A stretch of DNA of 64,000 nucleotides from positions 112,834 through 176,833 of the forward strand of contig LSRX01000813.1 in NCBI GenBank assembly GCA_001939145.1. The letters are read 5' to 3'. The position numbers and the translations under genes were made by a program. The notes beneath the pieces were generated by a model, which was given only the letters and a program-made list of their open reading frames with translations, searched no databases and was not told where the DNA came from. This stretch comes from Symbiodinium microadriaticum (taxonomy: Eukaryota; Sar; Dinophyceae; Suessiales; Symbiodiniaceae). Below are positions 33,278 to 45,348 of this stretch, piece by piece (the stretch's first letter is position 1; each line of letters starts with the position of its first letter).

Positions 33278-34073
33278 GGGCCTTGGCCTGGCGGGCCTTA
33301 GGCGTTGCTTTTGCCTCCCCTCCCTGGAGCCCCGAGGATGGTGAACGCACCTTCGTGGTTGATGCTACTTGGCAGCACTGCGCCTTTTGTTCCATGCCTG
33401 CTATGCTGAGCACGGCACTGCAACACACGTTTTCCGACGGGGGAACACCTGTGGAGCATCGGGCTCAATGCTAACCTGTCATACCTTAGCCTTAGTCGTT
33501 TTAGTTTGTCAGTGCCGCTGCGGCCCAATTGTTGGATCACTTTGCCCGAAAGCCCCTCTGTGGTTGGGTTCTCGTTTAGTGCTCTAGCACGAGCTGCGCG
33601 ATATCGGACACTCTTCAGAAGACTAGACGGTGGACTGACTTGGACGTGGGTGGTGGAATGACGGGAGGTGGAGGGCTGAGACGGCGTCACGGCCGGAGGA
33701 AGAGGTCCGACGGTGCGCGGAGAAGGCGGGGAGCGCGATATCGGGTGCTTGGGCGTTTCGCGGAGGATCGAGGCGTGGACAAGGGGCGGAGCGCGCCATG
33801 GGATTCGTGGGCGGTGCGAGGGGGAGTAGACATGAGTGGACAAGATTCGGTTGAGTTTTCCGGTTCCCGGCTTGATCTTGTTTGCATCATGACATCTGCA
33901 GGGCTGCAGCACAGTATCTCCTCCATTTTTCGCAGTCTCACAAAACAGCAATCAGTTGTTTCAACATGGTCGGCAAGTGGCTGGGTGCATGTGGGCCCAA
34001 ACTCAGCTCCATGCTAGAAGCCAGCGCTGACTGCTCATCACCTGCAGTCTGGAGTGCTCATCACCCGGAGAGG

Positions 34074-34987
34074 ATGTCCTACGAACAGAGCCAGCTAACA
34101 AAGCTCCGGCGCAGTGTAAAGCGGGGCAGCTATGACAAGGTTGTGGTCAACGAGATTTTGGACGCAGCGTTGGTGGCACATGTGGCCTATGTAGATGGAG
34201 ATGGCCAGGCAAAGGTGAGCCCCATGATCTTCGGAAGAGAAGGCGAATCTCTTTACCTCCACGGCCATGTGAGTGCCGGTGCACTGCGGAATGGCTCCAT
34301 TGATGTATGCTTTTGCGTGACCTTAGAGGACGGTCTGGTGTTGGCGAGAGCCAACATGCATTCCAGCATGAACTACCGTTGTGTCGTGGTTCACGGGCAA
34401 GCCGCGGACATGCCTTCGGAGGACTTAAAGAGGCATGGCCTGGATGTCATCACGGACCACATGTGCCAAGGCCAGGCAGCCCGCGCCAGGCCCATGACCA
34501 GCGCAGAGGTCGCTTCGACGAGGGTTCTCCGCCTCAAGCTGGAGGATGGCAAGGTGCCTTGGATGAAAAAGGCGTCTGAAAGTTCCCGCTGTAGTCCGAG
34601 CGCTTTTCCCAGGTGAGTGCGAAGATCCGTGCTGAAGGAGTTAACGATGACAAGGAGGACATCGAGCAGCTGAAGCACATCTGGGCAGGCGTCATTCCCA
34701 TCACGCGGGTCTATGGACCACCAGAGAACAATCACGACTCCAGCGCAGCCCCGCCTCCGATCGTCATGAACTACCCGAAGTTCCGGTCTGGCAAGCTTGG
34801 AGATTGTGGCTGCGACACTTCGACTGCATGCAGAATGTAGAAGTGATGCTGAAATAAAGGATCCTTTTGAGCCTTAAGATGCCACAAGGACTGGAATTCT
34901 ACTTCGGTTGCCCTGGTAGGGGCTGTGGCCGCAGTGGCGGCAGGATTCGGCTTCGTGCTCGGTGTCACTGCAAAACGGGCTGCGTAG
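34074..34987 (+). CDS. Pyridoxamine-5'-phosphate-oxidase-like flavin protein (NimA-related) with probable C-terminal membrane anchor
   Basis: Exon 1 (34074-34571 or 34577) carries the split-barrel FMN-binding domain of the Pyridox_ox_2/NimA group: KRGSYDKVVVNEILDAALVA, VDGDGQAKVSPMIFGREG, SLYLHGHVSAGALR, VTLEDGLVLARANMHSSMNY and RCVVVHGQA. Exon 2 (34613-34836) gives SAKIRAEGVNDDKEDIEQLK and HIWAGVIPI, the conserved end of the family. The intron between is 35 or 41 bp (GA or GC donor, AG before G). If a 42-bp GT-AG intron (34837-34878) is also removed, a third exon adds SVALVGAVAAVAAGFGFVLG and a short basic end, a classical tail anchor, stopping at TAG 34985; otherwise the protein stops at TAG 34838. 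The start is the ATG matching the family N-terminus; the frame is open upstream to 33882. Substrate unknown. Confidence 0.82.
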
Positions 34988-34999
34988 CCTTCGTGCACG

Positions 35000-35470
35000 G
35001 ACGTGCAACAAACGGCGTGCAAAACTGCAAAGCGGGATGTCTGTCTCGCCTGCTAGGACTTGTACAGTGTACAGAAGTGTAGAGCATGTCATTTGCGTTT
35101 GCCCTTGGGCAATCCAGTGTCGACTGGATTGACCATGCAAGTGCAGCCCGATTGCAAAACGAAACTACCCTTGCTTCGGTGGGGAGAGATTGCAGTTAGG
35201 TTCTGGAGAGGACCGTGTTCACAGTGCGACGGAAAATGACCCGTGCCTACAGGAAGAAGCAGAGCCCTTCCCACTTGATGACCGAGTCGTGCCACTCGGC
35301 CAGCGGCAATTAATGCAAGTTCCTCCTCTTCCGTGACAGAGCACTAGCGGCTTGCAAGCTCAGGTACATCTTGGATGACGTTTGTATAAGCCACAGACAG
35401 TTGCCACGACCGGAGAATCCGCATGGTGAGGAGACCGAGGACCGTCGCATGAAGAGTGTGTTCTACTCTT
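35000..35470. other. No gene recognised
   Basis: Region between the flavin-protein gene and the next exon group. Only short frames. Confidence 0.4.
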
Positions 35471-35510
35471 TTGAGTCTGAGTCTGAGTCTGCTGTGAGGA
35501 CACTTACTTG

Positions 35511-36130
35511 GTTGGGGAGCTCGAAGATCTGGAGGATGTGGAGATCGTCATCCGCCCAGAGCGAGAGCCCCCAAGCATGTGAGGAGACGCAGGCGCAGGC
35601 ACTGGCCTCAGAGGCACACCGCAGGCTCAGGCTTGAGGTGGGAAGAATCCGTGCCCGAAGGCTGCAGCGCTGCCGCAAATGGTGCTCAAGTTCCGGTGAC
35701 TTTGACGTGACTAGACATGGGAGAAAGCTATGCCCAAGGCAGAGCATACAATACTGCATCCATAGCATTGAGTTGTATCGGTGGCGACAGCAATGAGAAC
35801 AAAGCGTCCCATCTGTCCTCAGCCGCCTTAACACCAGGCAAGACCCTAGTTTTCCTGCAAAAGAGCGTGCGTGGCTAACGCTGAAACATGACATGGATTC
35901 TGCGCAGTCTTTCGTGCGCTCGACGCAGGTCCTGTCCTTGCTGCTCCAGAACGGCTGGCAAGTCGTGGACAGCTTGCAGTGCGATGGGCATAAGGTGGGT
36001 TTTCCGCATGATTGGCGAGGACCAGAAGAACACGGTGGGCGAGCGGGCAGACGTCGTGGCCAAGCGCCTGGATCCGAAAGGCCGGACCGCAGAAGCAGAG
36101 CGCAGTGCCAGCCGAGCGACAGAGCCGTGA
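35511..36130 (+). CDS. Probable multi-exon gene with a frame break, unknown product
   Basis: A segment at about 35,515-35,576 reads GELEDLEDVEIVIRPEREPP, strongly coding in character. From ATG 35893 comes MDSAQSFVRSTQVLSLLLQN then GWQVVDSLQCDG. One base later the frame shifts and continues RWVFRMIGEDQKNTVGERAD then VVAKRLDPKGRTAEAE to TGA 36128. The break near 35,991 is either a one-base insertion or a 25-bp GT-AG gap (35998-36022, AG before G). A third segment (35,580-35,670; ALASEAHRRLRLEVGRIRAR) may be an intervening exon. No family recognised. Confidence 0.42.
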
Positions 36131-36139
36131 AGGCCCGGT

Positions 36140-38080
36140 GGGACGGGTCCTGGGATCACGGCTGCTGGCTCAGAGCTCATACTGTTGTCGTCTGGCTAAA
36201 AAAAAAGCTGTCAGGTCTCTGTGTTTCGAGGAGCCTCTTCGAGTCGAGGTGCCGTGGGGAGGGTGAAGGTCTGCGGGGGAAGCAGGGAGGCTCTGAGCAC
36301 GGAGTCTGGCCTTGGGGGGACAGTGCAGTGTACTCGTAGCACGGGAAGCCGAGTTAGCTGCACTTTGACCCAGCCTCGAGCAGATTCGGCTCACGTCTTC
36401 CTTTCCTTTGTTTCCTCTGAAGGCCCCACTGCAACTGCTAGGTGAGGCGCCGTCAGCTTGGAAGCCGGTTCATTCTGCACGGCTTGAAGCGGGCATATGC
36501 AGGCATCAGCTCTGCTTGCGTTTGCACCTACAAAGGTCGCCAAGACCGTGGACCTGGCAGTATCCGGTTCAGGCGCGGTGCCGAGGGTCTGCGGCGTGCC
36601 TTGCCTCTGCTGCCTCTGCGGCCCAGAGGCCGCAGGGCTGCAGGTCTTTGGTCAAGGTTGAGCCGTTTCGCAACTTTGGCTTTGCAGCTTGAGGGAGCCA
36701 TCATGCATAGCTCTGGACTTGCGGGGGGGAGAAGGTGACACAGGTGCCGACGATGGGCAAGATGTGAAGCATGACAGTGGAATGGGATTTCGGAGATCAG
36801 GGCGGCACGATGCAAGCGGAGTGCGTGCTGTGATGGATGTCCGTTACTGAGAGAATGCTGGGAGAAAGCAGCAGGCGTGAACCTCGCCCTTTAATTTCTC
36901 CTGCCGAGCATCTCACACGCAGGACGAGCAGCGGCGGAGCTTTGCAGGGGCGGGCGCCTCAGAACCATTCCGCTGAACAACTGAAAGGTTTCAGTTTCCT
37001 GCTGAGGTCAACTTTCGAGCTTTCTCAGAGGAGCAGTGTTCGCGATGGATGAACCTCCTGTTGGAAGAGGCTGTCTGGGAGGGAAGCCCAAGTAATGTGG
37101 CCATCGTCACACAATCAAAACGGTTGATCTTGGCCAGGTTGCAAAACCCACCTGTGGAAGCATTATCCAATGACTGGTCCTCCTCTGCTCCACACAACTG
37201 GCTTTATGATACTCTGTGCCTTTTGGGCTCTCGCAGTGCAGCCTTCTCCCTGGCAGGGCTGTTGGATTCAGCTCCCCGGCGTTCCTCGCAAGGTGATCTG
37301 GTATGTTTCAGAGGAGAGCCTGACACTTCCATGTAGCAGATCGGTAGGGCGAAACCTCGGAGCAACAAAGCCGTTCCAGAGCAGGACTGTGCTGATGTCC
37401 CGTACCGTTACTCCGGCTTGGAGCCGTGCGCTCAATGAGGGCAGCAACACAGGACATGGAAGCTGCAGGCTCGAAGTACTCCGAGGTTTCCCGCCACGGT
37501 CTATCCGCCGTTCATGAAAGAGATTTGCAAGGACTCCTCTAAGCTCCGAGTTTTCGGGCACCAGCCAGAGATTTTGCTCCCAAACCTGGCAAAAACCGAG
37601 CTTCTATTGGCCGCCATTGGCCCTTGGAAAGTTGTTGCAGGTGTTCCGAAAAAAAAACACCCCAAATTTCCAGACTTGCCGATTTCGCCTGCCCGACTTG
37701 AATCCCAAAGCTCGGCAAACCAAAGCACAACAAACTTGAGAAATCTCGAACTCGACTGACAAACCGGAGAGCTTGCGAAATTAAGCATCGTGCTGCATCG
37801 TTGGAAGGAGCTGTGCACGCTCTGCGGCATACCGGAGGATGGGCTGAAAGCTAGCAGTCGGTAGTATCGCGCAGGGGAAATGAGTATTGAAGGCGTGTTT
37901 TCAAGAAGGGAATCCGTACTGCTGCTGCGCTGGTCTAACCATGACTGTGACAACTTTCCTAGCCTGTGCCGACAGTCATTGAGAGCGAGCAGAGCGACAG
38001 CATTTTGTCATGTTTTGTCGTTGCCTTCATATAGGTTCTGCGGTGACCAGCTCGAAGCAACTTCTGACCCGCTGCCCATC
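36140..38080. other. No gene assigned; may contain first exons of the AlkB-like gene
   Basis: Open frames at 36442-36738 and 37170-37517 have no motif. A segment at 38032-38065 reads CGDQLEATS immediately before the first secure AlkB exon. Confidence 0.3.
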
Positions 38081-38082
38081 AG

Positions 38083-39188
38083 GGCCAATACCCCAATTCT
38101 TGCAATGTCAACGTCTACGACGATGGCAGTCATGAGGCCTGCGTGACCTTGTAGACAGGGATGATTGTTGACAGCCAAGCACGATCTGCGCAGAACGGAC
38201 ATGATTGGTGACACGCGCCTTTTGGTGCCATGCCTTTGTTGATCCCGAGCCTCTAGTTCCGCATGTCTGAAAGCTCAGTACGATTAAAGCTGCTGCGCCC
38301 AGAATACCAAAAAATGGATGATTCTTTCAACAAGGCAAGAACATAACATACTTTTGACGGCATGTTCTCCAGGTGGGTTGGCACAGCGACGATGAAGTCT
38401 TGTTTCAGGGCTTGGCCATGGACACTCGGAGCTGAGCTCAGCACCTCCGGTTTTTTCCGGGTTCAACCAGTTGCACTTTCATTTAGACTTTGAAGCAGTG
38501 CTTTTAAGCAGCTTGAGAGATGGCTCAGGATCTTATCGCTGTCGCTAGGTTCGGCGCGAGACTTCAGCTGGAGACTTCAAGGCCGCCTCCTGTACAGCAC
38601 AAGCATCGCCGTTCGAGAAAGGCCCTCATGTAGACATCTCCCGCTCTCTGCTCTCTCTGTTGAATCCGGCGCAGTGTCGCCAGAACTTCTCCTAAGATCT
38701 CCCCAAACCTACACCTTGCGCCCTATGAGGAAGCACAGAGTCGCCAGCTATTTGTACGACTTGGGGGCAGGGGAGCAAAAGTAGCAGCTCGGCCAGTGCT
38801 CCCCAGGCACCTCAGAAGCTCTGGGATCAGTTCCTTTGGGCGATGGCGATGTAGCTACCATGGAAGGCACGGACTAACCTGTGGCAAGTCCAGAAAGCAG
38901 CTCTTGGATGATCTTCGAGGTCTGACTTGCATAGGATAGCGACTCTACGCGTTGGAAGAGGAAAGTCCACTAGAAACTCTTGTTAGCAGGTCTGTTCCAG
39001 AAGCACTACAAGCACGCAGTCGCAGTCTCAGAGTTCAAGGTTGTTGGTCTGTGGACCCCTACCTGCGTAAGGTGCCTGCCACGAGCCAGCCTCGTGGAAA
39101 GAGGATCAACTTGACATTTCGGTGGATCAGAGTCAAGGCCCTCAGCGAAAATGAGTGTTTCCCGAAAGAAGAAGTGGCTGCCTGCTGA
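38083..39188 (+). CDS. AlkB-family 2-oxoglutarate/Fe(II) dioxygenase, multi-exon
   Basis: Oxidative demethylase of nucleic acids (ALKBH type). Exons: 38083-38133, 38373-about 38408, 38529-38581, 38831-38866, 38990-39039 and 39090-39188. In order they give NSCNVNVYDDGSH, VGWHSDDEVLFQ (the HxD iron ligands), ILSLSLGSARDFSWRLQ, VPLGDGDVATMEG, LFQKHYKHAVA (the second iron-ligand His) and RGKRINLTFRWIR (the 2-oxoglutarate-binding arginines). The last four exons join in phase without adjustment: donors are GC, GC and GT, and the acceptors fit. A short linking exon between the second and third may be missing, as may the N-terminus. The protein ends KALSENECFPKEEVAAC at TGA 39186. All catalytic residues are present. 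The order of motifs resembles ALKBH2/3-like repair enzymes, but I would not name a subfamily. Confidence 0.85.
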
Positions 39189-39199
39189 TATCCCGTTTG

Positions 39200-41390
39200 G
39201 TAGGCCGATGGGGTTGATGCGGGTGTTGCAGCCGCGAAGTGATGTGCATCTTGCGCTTGTACATATGCCAGCCGTAGCGGTGGCAGACAAACCCGGCAGC
39301 AAAACTTCCCCTCATATGCAACACTATATGCAGGACCGTAATCTGCACCACGTTTCCTGAAGAGTTTATCTCCGCGCATGTGCTGCAGCCGGCTGAGACA
39401 CATCTTGAAAAGGCACGAGCAAGACACGATTGATTGCGCCTGTCATGGTCATGGTATGTACATTTTCGCAGTTGGCATACAGGGCGTCACGAAGCGAAGA
39501 GCTGTAAACAGGTGGGAACGTCGCGAAGTCGACTATCGCAGCTAGAGCAAAGATCATTTTGTCCCAAGATAAAGTAGGTGAAAGCAGAAGATGGGCGATT
39601 GTGAGATCTCTTTCTGCCGCACTGGTTAGGCTCCAGTAGCCGTGGTCTCCCTAACTCTTGGGAGACCGGTACCTGTACAGATAGGTGGAGCATCTCCCCA
39701 AAACTGGGTGAGCGGACGTAGGCAGGCAGACATCTGCACCTTTGACACACACATAGGACTCAGTCAGATTTTGCAGAGCCAGACAGTACCGGAAGTCGAT
39801 TCCATTGTGCTAGGAGGCAGCATAAGAGCTGGACGCTTCTTGAGACTTGGCAATGAACCGGACAACCCAGAGTATCAACCCGGAGAAAGCTCGCAGCACA
39901 CCCCCTACACGCCAGGTCCACATTACGTAAGCGCTTTTGACTTCCGCATGCAGCAGCACACAAGAACCTGCCAGAAACAGAAAGCGCCAAGACTCGCTCG
40001 CGTCCTCCCTTTGGCTGCGCTGCGCAAAGGCGTTCCGTGAATTGCTTACGCGTGTGTACCACCGGTGGAGTGATCGTATTCGGGGTTGCTACAGCTTCGA
40101 CCGCCTGGGGCAAGGGAGGGTCGTCCCCAAGGCTCTGCACAGAGAGGTCAGGACATCACGGCAAATTCGGGACGGGACCCTATCACCACAGCAGCCCCTT
40201 GAGGCAGTGGCAGTCTGTAATCTACGATCCGGACTGTTTGAAGCATCTTGTTGGGCCGCTGACATCCGCGGGGCTCCCGAGTTGAAGATGCACCGAAAAG
40301 CAGAGGAGTGTGATTGCCATCTTGGCCTTTGCGCTTTGACCGAATTGAGCGACTGACTTGAATCGGTGGAAGGCCCCTTTCGGCATTCAACTCCCAGCGG
40401 CCTCAAGTGTAGCGCCACTTTTCCCGAACTGAGCTCAGGCCAGTGGCCTTCCGCATTTTCTACCACGGCTGTTTCAGAACGGCATGGTGCGAGGGATGGG
40501 GTGGGGCAACCTGCAACAATGTTCCAAAGGCTGCACGACACTACTGCATTGCGTGGTCGCTGCTGAGATTTGCGTTTGCAGAAGTGTTGAAAACCGGAAG
40601 CACGGCAAGGACTGTTCAACATTGACGCCATCGTGGTTTAGAAGTGCTTGCATTGCTTGTAACCTTTGAGACTGACTGCCAGTCCCTACCCCTTGTGGGT
40701 GTGACCAGTGGCATCGACGCGACAGCCATAGGCCAGGGCGGCCATGCAGTGCATGAAGCCTCCCGAGCTCATTTTCGATTTTTGGGCATCCTGGGTTTGG
40801 GGAACTTTTCTCTGCGCTTGCCCGAACTGGCTCCAGATGAGTCTTTCCTGCCCAGGCGGAGGCCCTGGCTTGACGCTTTCCCGCCAGGAGCGGGAGGTCC
40901 TGAGGCTCTTTTTCAGGATTCGGCAGTCTTTGATGACTTTTGGCCGTGCGTGCGTGGAGTCCAGTGGTCGCCAGAACCTCCTGATGGCGTCGCAGGCTTA
41001 TGCCTTATGCAAAGCAAGATTCCACGTAGCAGGAGCTGACAGCATGTTCTGGGCCATGTTCCGGCGCCCTCGCTCTTCGTCGAGTGATGCCGGCGTTACT
41101 TGCGGGCATACAGGTGAAGCCGAACCAGGTAGCTACCGGATTCTTGGCAACTGGTTTCGATGTCTGCATGTCGGGGTGGATCGTTATGATGTGAATGGCA
41201 ACACATTTAGAGGATGCTTGCGCACATATGTTCTCAAAACGATTTTGCCGCCTGCCGCAGCCGCCGTCCGGCAACATGCAAACTCATTGTCGCCCCAAAA
41301 GCCTTGATTTCTCCTCTCGAAATGCAGGCCTCGTAGACTTGAGAGTATGCTGCATGTGCCGGCACTGCTTCAGAGCCAGGTGACGACCCT
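39200..41390. other. Long + strand frames, no gene assigned
   Basis: At 39642-40040 a 132-codon frame contains SIVLGGSIRAGRFLRLGNEP then DNPEYQPGESSQ, which looks coding. At 40644-41307 two overlapping + frames (131 and 187 codons) both look partly coding (for example RQEREVLRLFFRIRQSLMTF). No family is recognised and no consistent exon chain could be built. Confidence 0.25.
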
Positions 41391-41539
41391 CTTGCAAGGT
41401 GCTAGACGAGCAGATGCACAAGGCGCAGCTGTACTTGCACATATGGGCATGTTGGCATGTTGTCCAGTCAGCACTTCACGGGGCCCCAAGTGCACTCGAA
41501 GTTGACATCTGGTACAGTGTTAGGGAGAGAGTTACATTG

Positions 41540-41640
41540 CCTTCTCTGTGGTCTGTACGAACAACACGAAAACCGTTTAGCTTGGAAAGGCGAGCACCAA
41601 CAGGCCAAGGAGCTCTATTCAGAAGCGCCGGCCTCATGAT
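41540..41640 (+). other. Possible exon, TPR-like helix pair
   Basis: Reads LYEQHENRLAWKGEHQQAKE then LYSEAPAS. The spacing of Leu, Ala, Lys-Gly and LYSEA resembles one tetratricopeptide repeat, but a single unit is weak evidence. Confidence 0.25.
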
Positions 41641-42568
41641 TAAGAGCTAAAGCAGCCCATGTTTCAACATGTCTTCCTCTCATGCTGGAAGTGTGCAAGC
41701 GATTCTTCTGTGCCTCGGTCAAACCGCAAAGGATTGCAACACATGTTCAAAGTACTGCCTGAAGACTTGCAGCCCAGGTTCTGAAGGTGCGGATCCCTCC
41801 TCTTGCGCTTCGTGTGTGCACGGCATTGCTGTAGCTCAAGTCCTACCAGCACTTGTTTTCACCAGTCTCCAGTAAAACATGCGGGCGGCCTAAACCCTGC
41901 AAGCATCACAACTCTGCTCGCAGATCCGTGCTCAAGTTTGAGAGACATGTCTAGTCATGCGCAGGGGTGCATATCCGTGAGGCCTCCATCCAATTGCCCT
42001 GAAAAAGTGGCAGTCAGAGTCGGCAGTTGGCTGTCTTCACAGTTGTGAATCCGTGCGGCCGGGGCTTGGTGGGTCCAGTTCCAGCTGGAGCAGGCAGGAC
42101 AAGTCCTACCTTGGCCACAGTGCGGTCGGTGCAGATTGAAGTTGTCACATGGTACCTAAATGATTTCATGATTGCTGCTCACAACACATTCAGGCTCTAC
42201 ACCTTTCGATGGAGAAAAATAGTGTTAAGTACGAGCAGAGATGCCTCGAGCGGTTGTCAACGTGTTTTTGAACACTCAGCGGGATCTGCAGCAGTTCTTT
42301 GTGCAGGCCTGTTGGTGCGCGGGCTGCCCGCATGGTGCCTAGACCAGAAAGCTCCTTTATTCCGTATCAGCCGACACGTGTTTTGTGATACCGCTAGCGC
42401 TAAAGGCAACGATTTGCAACGTGCTCGGTCAATTCAACCAACTCAAGCTAGAGCCGCATGTCGCTCCAGTGGGCAATCCATTTTTTAGCTAAGAACCAGC
42501 AGCCCAAGCGGACCTCGATGTTCTACTAGAAGGACTCTTCAACTGCAAGACCGTTTCTTCAAGCCATG

Positions 42569-42753
42569 ACCTAGCTCAGCCGGGAACCGAAGAGGTTCGA
42601 AAAGAAACAGCCTACTGTCCTCCGACTGCGAGAAAACCTGATGTGCTTCCGGTGCCATGCGAGCTGGCCCAGCATGCTCTTCTTGCTTTGACGAGCACTC
42701 TAGGCCAGGCCGGTGCGGAGCGAGAGAGTGAGAGACTGCAGGTCCTTGCATAG
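42569..42753 (+). CDS. Probable last exon of an unidentified gene
   Basis: A coherent frame reads DLAQPGTEEVRKETAYCPPT, RKPDVLPVPCELAQHALLAL, then TSTLGQAGAERESERLQVLA and ends at TAG. Character: proline-containing linker then a C-terminal helix. Upstream exons are not identified; the segment at 41.5 kb could be one. Confidence 0.4.
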
Positions 42754-42851
42754 TCGAGCGGGGGGTGGGTTATAAAGACACCCACGAACCGCGGGTGCGA
42801 GCTCGCGCGCGGAGTACGGGGTTGGACCGCCCTGCGTTCACCACCTGGTAG

Positions 42852-42855
<4 letters not shown>

Positions 42856-42888
<33 letters not shown>

Positions 42889-42945
42889 TGCACCTCCTTG
42901 TCCTTAGCCCTGCCGAAAGAAAGAGAGAGAGAGAGAGAGAGAGAC
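42856..42945. repeat. (GA)n tracts
   Basis: Two GA runs (42857-42881 and 42921-42943) in an otherwise purine-rich region extending to about 43,060. Confidence 0.9.
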
Positions 42946-43099
42946 TGCAGAAACGTGCAGAAAAGAAAGAGAGACTGCAGAACCGCCAAAAATGGAGGGT
43001 AAAGAGGGCGAGAGAGTGCCAGGGAGAGCGCAAGGGAAAGGAAAAGGAGAGATGGAAAGATAAGTGTTTTTGACTTCGGCTGAACTTCAGCATTGTGTC

Positions 43100-45330
43100 T
43101 GCTGCACAAAAGCCTGTCCCAGTCTCATGTGAATCTTCCTACGCCCCGAAGCTCTATGCGTCCATTGTGTTCTGTGCCGATCCAGTTCCACCTTGATGGC
43201 TACTGGGAGACGCGTGTTTTGCACAGTCCTCAAAGTGGTCCTCTGCCGATGTTCCCCACGTGAAAGAATCTCCTTGATGGGTGCAGCGGGTGGAGTCGGC
43301 GGTCGACCGAGTCGGCAGTTCCAGCCGTAACCCTAGCCCGAATCCGCTGGATGGCTTCCCTCTCCTGCGGTTTATGCACTTCCGGTGTTCCTCTTCTGAT
43401 GGACAGGCCGTGTGGCAGATGGCCCGGAAAGCCGTGAAGGTCCGGTCGAGGCACCAAGGATTTAGAGGCAAAAGCGTAATATTACGCTTCTAGCACTCGA
43501 CACGTGGACTACGTTGCGTAGTGAAATCGCGCTTGCAGCAGGGTGTTAGTATGGTTGCGGTCGCAGGTCGTCCTCATCTCCCGGGAAGCGAAAGTCGAGG
43601 ACTCCTCACGCTCTCTGTTAGGGCAAGGGCTGGTCGGCTCGAATAGAACCCGTGCTCCAATTCCACGGCATGTCTATTTAGACGATTGAGGCCACAATTG
43701 CAGCAAGGCTTTGCGTCAGGTTTGGTCAGCTTTTCCATCTTAGGTTAGGGCCCATCTGATCGCCAAGCTTCAAGATGACTGTCTGCACTCTGCGGCTGGT
43801 CTTTGCTTTTCACAGCTTGTGCCAGGTCCCGAGATCGTGACAAAGCCAAGGCAGCTGCTTTGGCCTAGTGTGTGCACTGCACCGCCCTTTGCCTTTGCGC
43901 TCCACGCTCATGGCCCTGATAGGCAAAGCGTCGAAAGAAGAAACATAGGCCTTCACGGGCTTTGCTGCTGTGCTGATGTAAATGTAGTGGCTGCTTTCAG
44001 CCTCTCCTTAGTTAATTTTATGTCGCATAGAGGAGCTGCACCTGTGGGTGTTTTCGAGAGATGGAAGGAAGTGCGTTGGGGGCTGCCGCGGTTGCGGGTT
44101 TTCGCAGGGAGCGTACACGGGGTCGGTCGTGTTGTGTGGAGGGGTTTCGAAGATGGGAATCCGGGGGCGGCGCGCTGGTGAGATTCAGTTCATTTCAGTT
44201 CCAGTCCGAGCTCCAGAATGCACCGTCTTTTTTTTTGGTTTTTGAGGGCGGGGAGGGGCAAACGGGCTGGGCCAACGGGGATTCAGTCTGAGGGTCGGGC
44301 CAATTTGGGGGGACGGAGAGTGTTCGAGAGCCTCTGGCCTCACTTGTTTTACCAGACCGGAGACGCTCCGTGGGAGTTGCACCGCCAGGAATGTACCACC
44401 GCAGTGACCTGTTGGGCATGTAGTTTGCTGCGGATCTGATCATCCGTGAAATCACGTCGGGTGGCTGGTGTGTGCACGGTGGATGAGGCTGTGCTTGTCC
44501 ATTCTGATGGGCTTCCTGATGTGCAAAGGGCGACAGAATCACATGCTCGCGTCACGTCATGCAGCCAAACAGCCGAGCAGCGGCTCACCTTGGACTCGAG
44601 CAGCAAGTCCGCACGCAAACGCACGAGCACAGGCCCCATTCGAGCACAGCGGTTCAAGCACCGGTGATTCGAACACCAGATGAATCAAGCACTCGACGTG
44701 GTACCTTTCGGGTTGTAGGGTTTTAGGGTTCCTTAGATGCTCTGAATCTCAACAGCAGGTGTGGTTTGCTGAAAACGCCAATCCAGGAAACAGATGGAAC
44801 ACCTCGAAGCTCCTAGTTTCAGAGTGATATCGGGCTGCACAGGTGGGAGGGTTTAGATGGGCTTTGTGAGCCCAGTCTGCCGTGATGTTGCTGCTCAGTT
44901 GAAGGTCATAGGTTTCTATGTTGTCTTTGAGCTTTGTTACAAGACATCCTAGTCCTGAGCCCGGTGCCCAAATCTGGCACTGTCAGCACAGGAATCTCTG
45001 CAGTATCTTCCGAGAGGACCCAGTGCGCGATTCCCCGCCGGGTGAGCGACTCTTTTTGTTCCAGTGCACGAATACCGACCTTCCGGTGAGCACCTAGGTT
45101 TTACCGGTTCTCGAATCAGTGTTGTACCTAGGTCCGCATCTTGAACAAGTTGAGTCATTGAGTACTCCCTGACACCCCACGCAGAACGGCTCTGTTGCAA
45201 CAGGTCGACTTCCTCCAGTGACAGGCGCATCACCTTGTGGAGGGTGTGCAGACTAGGCTACGAAAGCCTCCACTGGCTTCCTGTGCTAGAGGTAAACCGC
45301 AGGAGCGATGTGCTGCTTTTTTGCGAGGAG
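43100..45330. other. No gene recognised
   Basis: Mixed short frames on both strands, no motif. Contains a short telomere-like string (about 44,716-44,730, reverse orientation). Confidence 0.4.
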
Positions 45331-45348
45331 TTGCCAAGATTCCTCCAG

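Noticed and set aside
40644-41307. 131- and 187-codon overlapping + frames as one large gene
   Set aside because: Both frames have coding-like parts and no splice chain or motif decides between them.
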